Below the pieces are notes generated by a model that saw nothing but the letters and a program-made list of their open reading frames with translations, was not told where the DNA came from and did not search any database. A stretch of 64,000 bases of DNA from an uncultured Desulfovibrio sp. (lineage in GTDB: Bacteria; Desulfobacterota; Desulfovibrionia; Desulfovibrionales; Desulfovibrionaceae): positions 1 to 64,000 of the forward strand of contig CALUWU010000064.1 in NCBI GenBank assembly GCA_944324555.1. The letters are read 5' to 3'. Position numbers and translations under genes: made by a program. Of this stretch, positions 16,400 to 27,328 are shown piece by piece. How positions within the stretch are numbered: the stretch's first letter is position 1; every line of letters begins with the position of its first letter.

Positions 16400-17200
16400 A
16401 TGAACACAAAAGGTAATTTTCTTATTTATGTATCTGAATTTATAGGAACTTTTGTCTTTCTTCTCTGCGGCATAGGCTGCGTCTCCGGCCTCAAGCTGGC
16501 AGGCGCCTCCTTCGGACAGTGGGAAATCGGCATCGTCTGGGGCATTGCCGTCGCCATGGGCGTCTATGTCTGCGCGGGGGTTTCCGGAGCCCATCTGAGC
16601 CCGTCCGTCACCATAGCGCTCGCCCTTTTCGGCAACTTCGACAAAAGCAAGGTCGTTCCCTACATCGTCGCCCAGATGGCGGCCGGATTCTGCGCCGCCG
16701 CCGTCGCCTATCTGCTGTACGCCGATCTCTTTGCCGAAGCCGTCGCCGCCGCCGCGGGCGACGCCGCAAGGCTGACCATGCTCGCGGGGGCATTCTGCAC
16801 CTTCCCGCATCCGAGCATATCTTTCGGTCAGGCCTTTCTGGTGGAACTCGTCATCACGGCCGTTCTCATGTGCCTCATCATGGCCCTGGTGGACGGCAAG
16901 AACGCCGCTCCCGGCAGCAATCTCGGCGGGCTGCTCATCGGCCTGCTGGTCGCCCTTATCGGCGCGTGCTTCGGGCCGCTGACAGGCTTTGCCATGAACG
17001 CGGCGCGCGACTTCGGCCCGCGCCTCTTCGCCGCCATGGCCGGATGGGGCGTCGACGCCATGACGGGCTACGCCGTCAATACGCACCTTTCCCTGCCCTA
17101 TTTCCTCGTTCCTCTCATCGCGCCCATTATCGGCGCCTGTATCGGCGCCGCCGTCTACAAGTATGTCATCGCAGCGGCCCTTTCCCGCCAACAATCCTAG
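16400..17200 (+). CDS. glpF: Glycerol facilitator (aquaglyceroporin) with altered NPA motifs
   Basis: A 266-residue MIP-family channel with six membrane helices, passing glycerol across the inner membrane. The two half-helix motifs deviate: the first reads GAHLSPSVT (SPS at 67-69 instead of NPA) and the second GFAMNAARDFGPR (NAA at 200-202). The selectivity-filter Arg (203) is kept, and the context and RDFGPR favour GlpF over a water channel. It lies 27 bp before glpK in an operon. GGGGAACG lies just before ATG 16400. Confidence 0.9.
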   Translation: MNTKGNFLIYVSEFIGTFVFLLCGIGCVSGLKLAGASFGQWEIGIVWGIAVAMGVYVCAGVSGAHLSPSVTIALALFGNFDKSKVVPYIVAQMAAGFCAAAVAYLLYADLFAEAVAAAAGDAARLTMLAGAFCTFPHPSISFGQAFLVELVITAVLMCLIMALVDGKNAAPGSNLGGLLIGLLVALIGACFGPLTGFAMNAARDFGPRLFAAMAGWGVDAMTGYAVNTHLSLPYFLVPLIAPIIGACIGAAVYKYVIAAALSRQQS

Positions 17201-17227
17201 GACGCGCCCCCGCGCAGGAGTCGTCGA

Positions 17228-18736
17228 ATGAGTCAGAAAAAGTACATCGTCGCCCTTGATCAGGGAACAACCAGCTCCCGCACCGTCGTCATCGACAAGG
17301 ACGTGAACATCGTCACCGTCGCGCAGCGCGAATTTCCCCAGATCTATCCCAGACCGGGCTGGGTTGAACACGACCCCATGCAGATCTGGGCCAGCCAGAG
17401 TTCCACGCTTGCGGAAGCGCTGGCGGGCTGCGGCATCACCTCCGAAGAAATTTCGGCCATAGGCATCACCAACCAGCGGGAAACCACCATCGTCTGGGAA
17501 CGGGAAACCGGCAAGCCCGTCTACAACGCCATCGTCTGGCAGTGCCGCCGCACGGCGGAGATCTGCGACGAGCTGAAAAAGATTGAAGGCTTTGAAGAAT
17601 ACGTCAGAAAGAATACCGGCCTGCTCCTCGATCCCTATTTTTCGGGCACCAAGATCAAATGGATACTCGACAACGTCGAGGGCGCCCGGGCCAGGGCGGA
17701 ACAGGGCGAACTCGTCTTCGGCACCGTCGACACCTGGCTCATCTGGAACATGACGCAGGGCCGCGTGCACGTCACCGACTACACCAACGCTTCGCGCACG
17801 ATGCTCTTCAACATCCACAAGCTGGAGTGGGACGACCATATTCTTGAGACCATGGGCATTCCCCGCTGCATGCTGCCCGAAGTACAGCCGTCCTCCTATA
17901 TTTACGGACAGGCCAACATCGGCGGACGCGGCGGCACCCGCATTCCCATTGCCGGCATCGCCGGCGACCAGCAGGCCGCCCTCTTCGGGCACCTGTGCGT
18001 TGAAAACGGCATGGCCAAGAATACGTACGGCACGGGCTGCTTCATGCTCATGAACACCGGCAAGAGCGCCGTCCAGTCCCGCAACGGACTGATCACGACG
18101 CTGGCCTGCGGACCCCGCGGCGAAGCGTGCTACGCGCTGGAAGGTTCCATTTTCGTCGCCGGCTCGGCGGTGCAGTGGCTGCGGGACGAGCTCAAGCTCG
18201 TAAGCGACGCCCGGGATACCGAATATTTTGCCAACAAGGCGGAAACCTCCAACGACGTCTATGTGATTCCGGCCTTTACCGGCCTTGGCGCCCCCTACTG
18301 GGACCCCTACGCCCGCGGCGCCATCGTGGGCCTGACCCGCGGCACCAACGCCAGCCAGATCATCCGCGCCACGCTGGAATCCATCGCCTATCAGAGCAAG
18401 GACGTTCTGGAAGCCATGCAGGCCGATTCCGGCATTCAGCTGCAGGCCCTGCGGGTGGACGGCGGCGCCTGCGCCAACAATTTCCTCATGCAGTTCCAGT
18501 CCGACATTCTCGGCGTGAATGTGGAACGGCCCATGACGCTTGAGGTGACGGCCCTCGGCGCCTCCTTCCTCGCCGGACTGGCCGTCGGCTTCTGGAACAG
18601 CCTTGAGGACGTGCGGAACCGCCAGAGCATCGAACGCGTCTTCCAGCCCTCTTCCGACAAGGAAAAGCAGATTCAGCGCTACAAGGGCTGGCAGAAGGCC
18701 GTTTCCCGCGCCCTGAACTGGATTGATGTAAAATAG
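17228..18736 (+). CDS. glpK: Glycerol kinase
   Basis: 502 residues, FGGY carbohydrate kinase. It phosphorylates glycerol with ATP to glycerol 3-phosphate in the cytoplasm. Motifs: N-terminal phosphate loop [13 protein letters not shown], RWxxE-equivalent region [28 protein letters not shown], and the C-terminal [15 protein letters not shown] and [12 protein letters not shown]. Length matches the family. AGGAG precedes ATG 17228. It is coupled to glpF, and a strong hairpin ends the operon. Confidence 0.97.
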   Translation: MSQKKYIVALDQGTTSSRTVVIDKDVNIVTVAQREFPQIYPRPGWVEHDPMQIWASQSSTLAEALAGCGITSEEISAIGITNQRETTIVWERETGKPVYNAIVWQCRRTAEICDELKKIEGFEEYVRKNTGLLLDPYFSGTKIKWILDNVEGARARAEQGELVFGTVDTWLIWNMTQGRVHVTDYTNASRTMLFNIHKLEWDDHILETMGIPRCMLPEVQPSSYIYGQANIGGRGGTRIPIAGIAGDQQAALFGHLCVENGMAKNTYGTGCFMLMNTGKSAVQSRNGLITTLACGPRGEACYALEGSIFVAGSAVQWLRDELKLVSDARDTEYFANKAETSNDVYVIPAFTGLGAPYWDPYARGAIVGLTRGTNASQIIRATLESIAYQSKDVLEAMQADSGIQLQALRVDGGACANNFLMQFQSDILGVNVERPMTLEVTALGASFLAGLAVGFWNSLEDVRNRQSIERVFQPSSDKEKQIQRYKGWQKAVSRALNWIDVK

Positions 18737-18763
18737 CGGAAGACACCCCCGCGACAAGCGCGA

Positions 18764-18797
18764 AAGAGCCCCGCCGGCGTATGCCGGCGGGGCTCTT
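18764..18797 (+). terminator. Terminator hairpin after glpK
   Basis: A 15-bp perfect stem AAGAGCCCCGCCGGC / GCCGGCGGGGCTCTT with GTAT loop lies 28 bp after the stop. The T tail is poor. Confidence 0.7.
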
Positions 18798-18833
18798 CTG
18801 TCGCAAACGGACGGAAACGTCGGGCAGGGGTCC

Positions 18834-18978
18834 AGAGCATTTTCACTTTGAAACGCGTTGCGTTTCACCCCCTGCGGGCCTGTCGCTTCGCGGAAAAAGC
18901 GCGGCTTTTCCGCTCGCCTTGGGCCGGGCGACGCGGCGGCGCCTCGCGTTTCACCTTTTTCAAAGCCGAAACGCTCTA
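18834..18978. repeat. Dispersed stop-codon repeat, copy A (full length)
   Basis: About 145 bp. One end is AGAGCATTTTCACTTTGAAACG; the other, GTTTCACCTTTTTCAAAGCCG then AAACGCTCTA, ends exactly at the stop codon (TAG, minus strand) of the membrane-protein gene. Inside are the palindromic blocks GCGGAAAAAGCGCGGCTTTTCCGC and GGCGACGCGGCGGCGCC. Confidence 0.75.
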
Positions 18979-19566
18979 GCCCGCAGCGCGCTCCCGGTAG
19001 CGCCCGAACAGACCGCGATACAGACCGATCCAGGTAAGCGGGCGATAAACGGAAATGATCAGCATGGAAAAAATCAGCGTGGTCTGGAGGGCCGCCTGCC
19101 AGAAGCTGACCGGCAAAATGCAGCCGCGCACGAAAAGAAGTAGCGGCGCAAGCCCCCAGGGTTCAAGAAAGGCGATCAGATTGTCGCCCCAGGGCCCCCA
19201 GAACATGGTCCCCCAAAAGGCCGCGCATGCGCTGACAATCCATTTGTAGGTGATCCACGCGTGCTTGAAAAAGCCGAGCGACGTGAAGATGGAATAGAAA
19301 AAGCCCGTCAGGATGCAGCCGGCAAGACCCGGCATGACCACCCACGTGTCGATGAAGTGCAGGCAATAGGCCACTACGGAAATCGTCGCGGGATCGTCCA
19401 GAGACAGCTTGAGAAAGCTGAGCGCCTGCATGGAGATCGCCCCGCCGGCCCACGCCGTGGCCGACAGCAGATGCACGGCCTTTGTCGTCTTGATGACGAT
19501 GTTGTCTCGCGCGCTGATGCAGCGCCCGGTCATTCCGTAAAGTTTTACCTTGTCGTCCAGCAGCAT
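18976..19566 (-). CDS. Integral membrane protein, DUF2269-like
   Basis: A 196-residue protein with about four to five hydrophobic segments (e.g. AVHLLSATAWAGGAISM, WVVMPGLAGCILTGFFYSIF, IVSACAAFWGTMFWGPW, ALQTTLIFSMLIISVY). The first helix, with KAVHLLSATAWAGG, resembles DUF2269 and related predicted membrane proteins. It is possibly an electron-transfer or permease-like component, but no catalytic motif is seen. It lies 147 bp past the aminotransferase on the same strand, and its stop codon abuts a dispersed repeat. Confidence 0.65.
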   Translation of the reverse strand: MLLDDKVKLYGMTGRCISARDNIVIKTTKAVHLLSATAWAGGAISMQALSFLKLSLDDPATISVVAYCLHFIDTWVVMPGLAGCILTGFFYSIFTSLGFFKHAWITYKWIVSACAAFWGTMFWGPWGDNLIAFLEPWGLAPLLLFVRGCILPVSFWQAALQTTLIFSMLIISVYRPLTWIGLYRGLFGRYRERAAG

Positions 19567-19713
19567 GTCTCGCGCCTCCCGCGAAGTTCAGAGCGCGCGG
19601 CCCCCAGTCCCGCACGACGTTTGCTCCTCAATGATTGCTCCTCAATCTGCGCGCAGCCTATCGCCTCCGCACCGTTTCGTAAAGGCGGAAACGGCCCCCT
19701 GACGCCGGGCGCC

Positions 19714-20856
19714 TCAGCGCTCCCGGATGTAGCGTTCAAGCCGCCGCAGGGCTTCTCCAAGATTTTCAATGGAGTTCGCATAGGACAGGCGCAGGAAGCC
19801 TTCCGTGCGGCTGCCGAAATCTATGCCGGGCGTGACGCCGATATGGGCCTTGTCCAGCAGATCAAAGGCCAGCGCGCGGGAATCCGCGCAAAGATGGCGC
19901 GCGTTGATCAGCATATAGAAGGCGCCGCGCGGCTCCACGGGAATGCGGAATTCCAGCTTTCTGAGCCCGTCCAGCAGGAAGCGCCGCCGCTCGTCGTACA
20001 CCTCGCGCATGCGCAGGACGTCCGCCTCGGCGCAGGTCAGGGCGGCGATGCCCGCCCGCTGCACGGCGCTGTTGGTGGAAAGAAAGAAATTCTGCATCAG
20101 CGCCTGCATCGGACGCACAAGGGAGCGCGGCGTCACAAGATACCCCAGACGCCAGCCCGTCATGGCAAAGGCCTTGGAGAAGCCGCCGATAACCACGGCG
20201 TTGTCCGTATATTCCAGAATGGAATGCTCTTCGGCGTCGCCGTAGGTCAGGCCGTGATAGATTTCGTCGGAGATGATCAGCGGCCCGAGTTCCGCCAGCG
20301 CGCGCATGCGCGCGGGCTCCAGCACGATGCCCGTGGGGTTGCAGGGCGAATTGATCAGAATCGCCCGCGTCGCGGAGGTCACGCGCGCCGCGGTTTCTTC
20401 CGGGCTGAACTGAAAGCCCTCGTCCTCCTCGGTGGGAACGAAAACGGGCTTTCCCCCCGCGAATCGGACAAAGTTGGGATAGCAGGCGTAACAGGGATCG
20501 GACAGGATCACCTCGTCGCCCGGATCAAGCAGCGCCGAAAAGAGCAGCATCATCGCCGGCGACGACCCCGGAAAGATCAATATCTGATCGGGATGCAGAC
20601 TCACGCCGTAGCGCCGCGCGTAAAAGGCCGCGAGCGCCTCGCGCAGATCCCTGTCGCCCAGCGAATGCGTGTAGTGCGTATGGCCCTCGTCCAGCGCCCT
20701 CACGGCGGCGTCGCGAATGCAGGCGGGGGTGGCGAAGTCCGGCTCTCCCAGTTCAAGATGAATGACGGGCACGCCCTGCCGCTCCAGCTGTTGGGCATGC
20801 TCCAGCACCTCCATGGCCAAAAACGGCGAAACGCCGTCAACTCTCTGCGCCGTCAT
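19714..20856 (-). CDS. PLP-dependent class I/II aminotransferase
   Basis: 380 residues from ATG 20856 (AAGGAAGG upstream), preferred to an in-frame extension to 20949. Fold type I: HLELGEPDFATP near the N-terminus, INSPCNPTGIVL for PLP, ISDEIYHGLTYG, Lys in GGFSKAFAMTGWRLGYL forming the Schiff base, and the terminal Arg in GFLRLSYANS. It transfers amino groups between an amino acid and 2-oxoglutarate or similar; alignment would be needed to separate aspartate, aromatic or alanine preference. The neighbouring GS and GltB genes make a general nitrogen role plausible. Confidence 0.88.
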   Translation of the reverse strand: MTAQRVDGVSPFLAMEVLEHAQQLERQGVPVIHLELGEPDFATPACIRDAAVRALDEGHTHYTHSLGDRDLREALAAFYARRYGVSLHPDQILIFPGSSPAMMLLFSALLDPGDEVILSDPCYACYPNFVRFAGGKPVFVPTEEDEGFQFSPEETAARVTSATRAILINSPCNPTGIVLEPARMRALAELGPLIISDEIYHGLTYGDAEEHSILEYTDNAVVIGGFSKAFAMTGWRLGYLVTPRSLVRPMQALMQNFFLSTNSAVQRAGIAALTCAEADVLRMREVYDERRRFLLDGLRKLEFRIPVEPRGAFYMLINARHLCADSRALAFDLLDKAHIGVTPGIDFGSRTEGFLRLSYANSIENLGEALRRLERYIRER

Positions 20857-20970
20857 GAATCCTTCCTTTGCGGCGGATGCATCCGCCGGATTGTTCCTGC
20901 CGATGAAGACAGACGGGGGCAGCATACGCTTCTCGCCGCGTCTCGCCAAGAGCGGCGCGCCCTCTGAAAA

Positions 20971-21147
20971 TCTACATTTTTGTCGATTTTATGTTCTCTT
21001 TTTCCCGAGCCGCTTCTTGCAGGACAGTTTTCAACATTTCCGTAATTTTTCAAATGCTGCAAATAATATAAATAATATCAAAATATTATAGAAAAACACA
21101 GAAGTGGAAACCCGGCCGCATCCTTCGTCTTTCTACATTTTTGTTGA
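20971..21147 (+). promoter_or_regulatory. Two upstream repeats that may be sigma-54 activator sites
   Basis: TCTACATTTTTGTCGA (20971-20986) and TCTACATTTTTGTTGA (21132-21147) differ at one base. Both are flanked by short inverted arms (AAAATC/GATTTT and TTTC/GAAA). They sit about 280 and 120 bp before the sigma-54 promoter of glnN, the range where enhancer-binding activators attach. The rest of 20857-21253 is AT-rich with no gene. Confidence 0.45.
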
Positions 21148-21253
21148 AAAAATCCCCATTACGGCCGTTGCGGGCGGCCTTTCGCGCGGCCGACAGGCGC
21201 AAGACATAGTTTTCATCTTTAAATAACAATCAGTTATAAAACAAAAACGCCTT

Positions 21254-21269
21254 TGGCACGTTCTGTGCT
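21254..21269 (+). promoter_or_regulatory. Sigma-54 promoter of glnN
   Basis: TGGCACGTTCTGTGCT has the required GG (-24) and GC (-12) ten bases apart and matches TGGCACG...TGCW. It is 82 bp upstream of the glnN start. Control by sigma-54 and a nitrogen-type activator is expected. Confidence 0.8.
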
Positions 21270-21335
21270 TAAAGGGGAGCGCCCCCCAGGAAACGCTGGA
21301 TGTCCTCCCCGATTGAGTGCAAAGGAGCAGTCATT

Positions 21336-23507
<2,172 letters not shown>

Positions 23508-23508
23508 T

Positions 23509-23546
23509 TTTTCCGGCGCCGGCAATGCCGTGCCGGCGCCGGAAAA
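23509..23546 (+). terminator. Terminator after glnN
   Basis: A perfect 16-bp inverted repeat TTTTCCGGCGCCGGCA / TGCCGGCGCCGGAAAA with a 6-base spacer starts at the stop codon. Confidence 0.7.
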
Positions 23547-23667
23547 CCGCCGGGTCCGGGACGCGAACAGCCCGGGGGGGACATGGCGCGTTCCGGACCC
23601 GGTTTCCCGCATCGTACGTTGCCGGGGGGGCGCGAACGGTGCGCGGAGCCTCTTGCGGCTCCGGCTT

Positions 23668-23700
23668 CGAGCGCCGGACGGACGGTCCGTCCGGCGCTCG
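23668..23700 (+). promoter_or_regulatory. 33-bp perfect palindrome upstream of dapF
   Basis: Arms of 16 bp (CGAGCGCCGGACGGAC and its complement) surround a single G, 84 bp before the dapF start. It could be a second terminator, a leader hairpin or an operator. No T run follows. Confidence 0.5.
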
Positions 23701-23784
23701 ATAATGACCTTGAGACTTTACAAGATTTCATGCCGAGACTATCATAAACAATTACCCGAAGAATTTTACGCAAGGATACTCGAC

Positions 23785-24642
23785 ATGAATGAACGTCTTC
23801 AGTTTACAAAAATGCAGGGCCTCGGCAACGACTACGTCTATGTCAACGGCTTCAGCCAGACCGTCAACGACCCCGCCGCCCTTGCCCGCCGCGTCAGCGA
23901 CCGGCATTTCGGCATCGGCTCCGACGGGCTTGTCCTGATACTGCCTTCCCGCACGCAGGACGTACGCATGCGGATGTTCAACCCCGACGGCAGCGAAGCG
24001 GAAATGTGCGGCAACGCCATACGCTGCGTGGGCAAGTACGTGCATGATCACGGCATCAGCAGCAAGGACATGCTGCGCGTCGAAACCGGCGCGGGCGTCA
24101 AGATCGTCCGCCTGATCAAGGAAGGCGGCGAAGTCTGCGGCGCCACCGTGGACATGGGCGAACCCATCCTGTCGCCCGCCGACATTCCGGCGCTGCTGCC
24201 CGAAGGCGCGCAGGGAGATCGCTTTCTCTCCCTGCCTGTCGCGGTGAAGGGCAAGGAATACGCCGTGACGGCGGTTTCCATGGGCAACCCGCATGCGGTC
24301 GTTTTCATGGACGGCATTGACGATCTTGATCTGCCCGCCCTCGGCCCCGATTTTGAAAATCATCCGCTCTTTCCCCAGCGGACCAATACGGAATTTGTGG
24401 AAGTCGTCAACGAGGCGCGCATCCGCATGCGCGTCTGGGAACGCGGAACCGGAGAAACGCTCGCCTGCGGCACGGGAGCCTGCGCCGCGGCCGTGGCCTC
24501 CTTCCTCAACGGCCGTACCGGACGGGTCGTCGAGGTCGAGCTGCGCGGCGGACTGCTGCGAATCAAATGGGATGAAACCGACGGCCATGTCTACATGACC
24601 GGCCCGGCGGCGACCGTCTTTGACGGCGTCCTTTATCTGTAG
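23785..24642 (+). CDS. dapF: Diaminopimelate epimerase
   Basis: A 285-residue enzyme interconverting LL- and meso-diaminopimelate for lysine and peptidoglycan. The two catalytic cysteines lie in MCGNAIRC (near residue 77) and ACGTGACAA (near residue 230), and [11 protein letters not shown] is the N-terminal signature. Start ATG 23785 has CAAGGA upstream; earlier in-frame codons lie in the palindromic non-coding region. It is followed by dapL, the enzyme that makes its LL-substrate. Confidence 0.96.
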   Translation: MNERLQFTKMQGLGNDYVYVNGFSQTVNDPAALARRVSDRHFGIGSDGLVLILPSRTQDVRMRMFNPDGSEAEMCGNAIRCVGKYVHDHGISSKDMLRVETGAGVKIVRLIKEGGEVCGATVDMGEPILSPADIPALLPEGAQGDRFLSLPVAVKGKEYAVTAVSMGNPHAVVFMDGIDDLDLPALGPDFENHPLFPQRTNTEFVEVVNEARIRMRVWERGTGETLACGTGACAAAVASFLNGRTGRVVEVELRGGLLRIKWDETDGHVYMTGPAATVFDGVLYL

Positions 24643-24649
24643 GCGGAAA

Positions 24650-24679
24650 GCTCCGCCGGCCTTTCCGGCCCGGCGGAGC
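24650..24679 (+). other. Hairpin between dapF and dapL
   Basis: The stem GCTCCGCCGG/CCGGCGGAGC with a 10-base loop has no T run. It may reduce read-through or stabilise mRNA between the two genes. Confidence 0.4.
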
Positions 24680-24751
24680 CCCGGCGAAGGAATCCCGCCC
24701 CTGAACACCCCCCAACATCCTGTCCCCCCCGGCGGCAGGCGGAGGAAAACA

Positions 24752-25978
24752 ATGACCACCATCAACGCCAATCTGCTCAAGCTGCAAAGCAACTACCTCT
24801 TTGCCGACATTGCCCGCAAGGTGGCGGCCTACAAGGAAAGCCATCCCGACAAGCGCGTCATCAGCCTCGGCATCGGCGACGTGACCCGCCCCCTGGCGCC
24901 CGCCGTCGTCAGCGCCCTGCACAGCGCGGTGGATGAAATGGGCCGCGCGGAGAGCTTCCACGGCTACGGCCCCGAACAGGGCTATCCCTTCCTGCGCGAG
25001 GCCATCGCGGCGCATGACTACGCGCCCTATGGCGTCCGTATCGACGCCGACGAAATTTTCATCAGCGACGGCGCCAAGTGCGACGTGGGCAACTTCCAGG
25101 AACTGTTCGCCGCCGACAGCATTGTCGCCGTGACCGACCCGGTCTATCCCGTCTACGTGGATTCCAACGCCATGGCCGGCCGCGCCGGAGACCCCGGTCC
25201 CGACGGCTGGAGCCGCCTTGTCTATCTCCCCTGCACGCGGGAAAACGACTTCGTGCCGGACTTTCCGAAAAAACGCCCGGACATGATTTACCTCTGCTAC
25301 CCCAACAATCCCACGGGGACGGTGCTCTCCCGCGAGGCGCTCAAGGCCTGGGTGGACTACGCCCGGCGCGAAGGCTGCGTCATCCTGTACGACTCGGCCT
25401 ACGAGGCGTTCATCACCGAACCCGACGTGCCCCACAGCATCTACGAAATCGAGGGCGCGCGGGAAGTGGCCGTGGAGTTTCGCAGCTATTCCAAGACGGC
25501 CGGCTTTACCGGCCTGTGCTGCGCCTATACCGTCGTGCCCAAGGAACTGCGCGTGAGCGACGGCAAGGGCGGTTCCGTCGATCTGCATCATTTCTGGAAT
25601 CGCCGCCAGTGCACCAAGTATAACGGCTGCCCCTACATCGTGCAGCGCGCCGCCGCCGCCATCTACAGCGACGAAGGCAAGGCGCAGGTGCGCGCCGTCG
25701 TCGACGGCTACCTCGACAACGCCCGCCTGATCAGCGACGCCGTTCGCGGCATGGGGCTGGACGTCTTCGGCGGCGTCAACGCGCCCTATATCTGGGTCGG
25801 CGTTCCCGGAGGCACGACCTCCTGGGGCTTCTTCGACAAGCTGCTCAACGACGCGGCGCTGGTCTGCACGCCCGGCGCCGGCTTCGGCCGCAGCGGCGAA
25901 GGTTACGTTCGTCTTACCGCCTTCGGTTCCCCCGAAGACACGCTCGAAGCCATCGAGCGCCTGCGGCGCGTCCGCTAG
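24752..25978 (+). CDS. dapL: LL-diaminopimelate aminotransferase
   Basis: A 408-residue PLP enzyme converting tetrahydrodipicolinate directly to LL-diaminopimelate with glutamate, bypassing the acyl-blocked route. It shows [25 protein letters not shown], the PLP region [12 protein letters not shown], Schiff-base Lys in [10 protein letters not shown], and [16 protein letters not shown] near the C-terminus, all typical of DapL. ATG 24752 is chosen by GGAGG 7 bp upstream. It lies 109 bp after dapF. Confidence 0.95.
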   Translation: MTTINANLLKLQSNYLFADIARKVAAYKESHPDKRVISLGIGDVTRPLAPAVVSALHSAVDEMGRAESFHGYGPEQGYPFLREAIAAHDYAPYGVRIDADEIFISDGAKCDVGNFQELFAADSIVAVTDPVYPVYVDSNAMAGRAGDPGPDGWSRLVYLPCTRENDFVPDFPKKRPDMIYLCYPNNPTGTVLSREALKAWVDYARREGCVILYDSAYEAFITEPDVPHSIYEIEGAREVAVEFRSYSKTAGFTGLCCAYTVVPKELRVSDGKGGSVDLHHFWNRRQCTKYNGCPYIVQRAAAAIYSDEGKAQVRAVVDGYLDNARLISDAVRGMGLDVFGGVNAPYIWVGVPGGTTSWGFFDKLLNDAALVCTPGAGFGRSGEGYVRLTAFGSPEDTLEAIERLRRVR

Positions 25979-26221
25979 CCTTTCGCGCGGAAAGCAAGGC
26001 CCTTTCCGACGCGACCGGCAAGAGGGAGGGAGACGGCGCCCGCCCGCTCCCTCCCCGCCCGGATTGCCGCCGCCCGCTCCCGGATTCGCCCGCCTGCCGG
26101 GAGCCTTGCGGCGGCCGTCCCTCCCCGCCCTCTCTTCCCCGGTTCGTTCCGCCTCCTTCGGAACCGCGACGCCTTGCGCGCCGCGGCTTCCTGGAGCGCG
26201 CGACATTGAAATGGAGGCTCC

Positions 26222-27328
26222 ATGTGCAGAATCGGTTCCATTAAAAGCAAGGCCCCCGTCGCGCCCGCCCGGGCCCTGCATCTCATGCTGCCGCAGCAGG
26301 AAGGACACGACAACTCCGGCTTCGCCATGGTCATGCAGGATCTCGAAGGCGCCTTCAGCCACTACAAGGACAAGCCGCTCCTTTCGCTGGCCTGCACGCC
26401 GCGCGGCGTGCAGCTCGTCAACGACTACATGGAGCAAAAGGGTTTCGTGCAGATTGCCCAGTGGGTGCCGGATACGGCGCGTCTCCCCGGGCTGCGTATC
26501 AGCGCCATGCCCCGCTATGTGTTCCGCAACTACGATTATCCCGAAATCTACCGCTACCGGACGCAGGAAGAGCGCGAGGACCTTCTGGTGGACACGCGCC
26601 TTGCCCTGCGCGCCCTGCTGGAAGAGAACAACGACGGCTACGTCTATTCCTTCTGGCCCGACGTGCTGACGCTCAAGGAAATAGGCGACCCCGCCGATAT
26701 CGCCACCTATTTTCGCCTGTGGGACGACGACGGCCGCCTGGAGGCGCGCAATATCGTCGTGCAGTGCCGCCAGAACACCAATTACGATATCGTGCGCTAC
26801 GCGGCCCATCCCTTCTTTCTTCAGGGCTATACCCTCTGCGCCAACGGCGAGAACACGTTTCACACCAGGAACACCGAGATGCAGCGTTCCCTGCACCGCG
26901 GCTACATCGGTTTCGAGTCGGATTCGCAGAACTTTCTCTACACGCTTCACTACGTGCTGCACGAACTGCGCTGGCCCGTTCAGTATTACAAGCACGTCAT
27001 CACGCCCCTGCCCTTCGCGGAAATGGCCCGCCGCCCCGATCACAAGGTGCTGACGCTCATTCGCGAATCGCTGGCGCATCTGGAAATCAACGGCCCCAAC
27101 GCCATCATCTGCCTGCTGCCCAACGGCGACATGCTGGCCTGCTGCGACTCCAAGAAGCTGCGGCCCATGGTCGTCGGCGGCGATGAAACGACCGTCGCCA
27201 TATCCTCCGAGGTCTGCGGCCTCAACGCCATTCTTCCCGACCGCGACGCCTCGCGGGACATCTATCCCAACGAACGGGAAACCATCGTCATCAACAACAA
27301 TCTGGAGGTGCGGCGGTGGAAACAGTAA
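26222..27328 (+). CDS. Glutamate synthase, amidotransferase subunit (split GltB part 1)
   Basis: A 368-residue class II glutamine amidotransferase domain. The nucleophile is Cys2 (MCRIGSIKSK), exposed after Met removal. GHDNSGFAMVMQDLEG and NGDMLACCDSKKLRPMVVGG are typical of the GltB amidotransferase domain. It releases ammonia from glutamine and channels it to the FMN subunit. In archaea and Desulfovibrio the long GltB chain is split into three genes; this is the first, overlapping the next by 13 bp. ATG 26222 has GGAGG just upstream. The 243 bp before it show no other feature. Confidence 0.9.
   Translation: MCRIGSIKSKAPVAPARALHLMLPQQEGHDNSGFAMVMQDLEGAFSHYKDKPLLSLACTPRGVQLVNDYMEQKGFVQIAQWVPDTARLPGLRISAMPRYVFRNYDYPEIYRYRTQEEREDLLVDTRLALRALLEENNDGYVYSFWPDVLTLKEIGDPADIATYFRLWDDDGRLEARNIVVQCRQNTNYDIVRYAAHPFFLQGYTLCANGENTFHTRNTEMQRSLHRGYIGFESDSQNFLYTLHYVLHELRWPVQYYKHVITPLPFAEMARRPDHKVLTLIRESLAHLEINGPNAIICLLPNGDMLACCDSKKLRPMVVGGDETTVAISSEVCGLNAILPDRDASRDIYPNERETIVINNNLEVRRWKQ

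Noticed and set aside
13590..16403. A 937-codon plus-strand frame
   Set aside because: Antisense to the chemotaxis receptor, with His/Arg/Gly-rich composition typical of shadows.
16088..18868. A 926-codon minus-strand frame
   Set aside because: It lies antisense to glpF and glpK, whose products are unmistakable; high GC with strong third-position bias leaves the opposite strand open.
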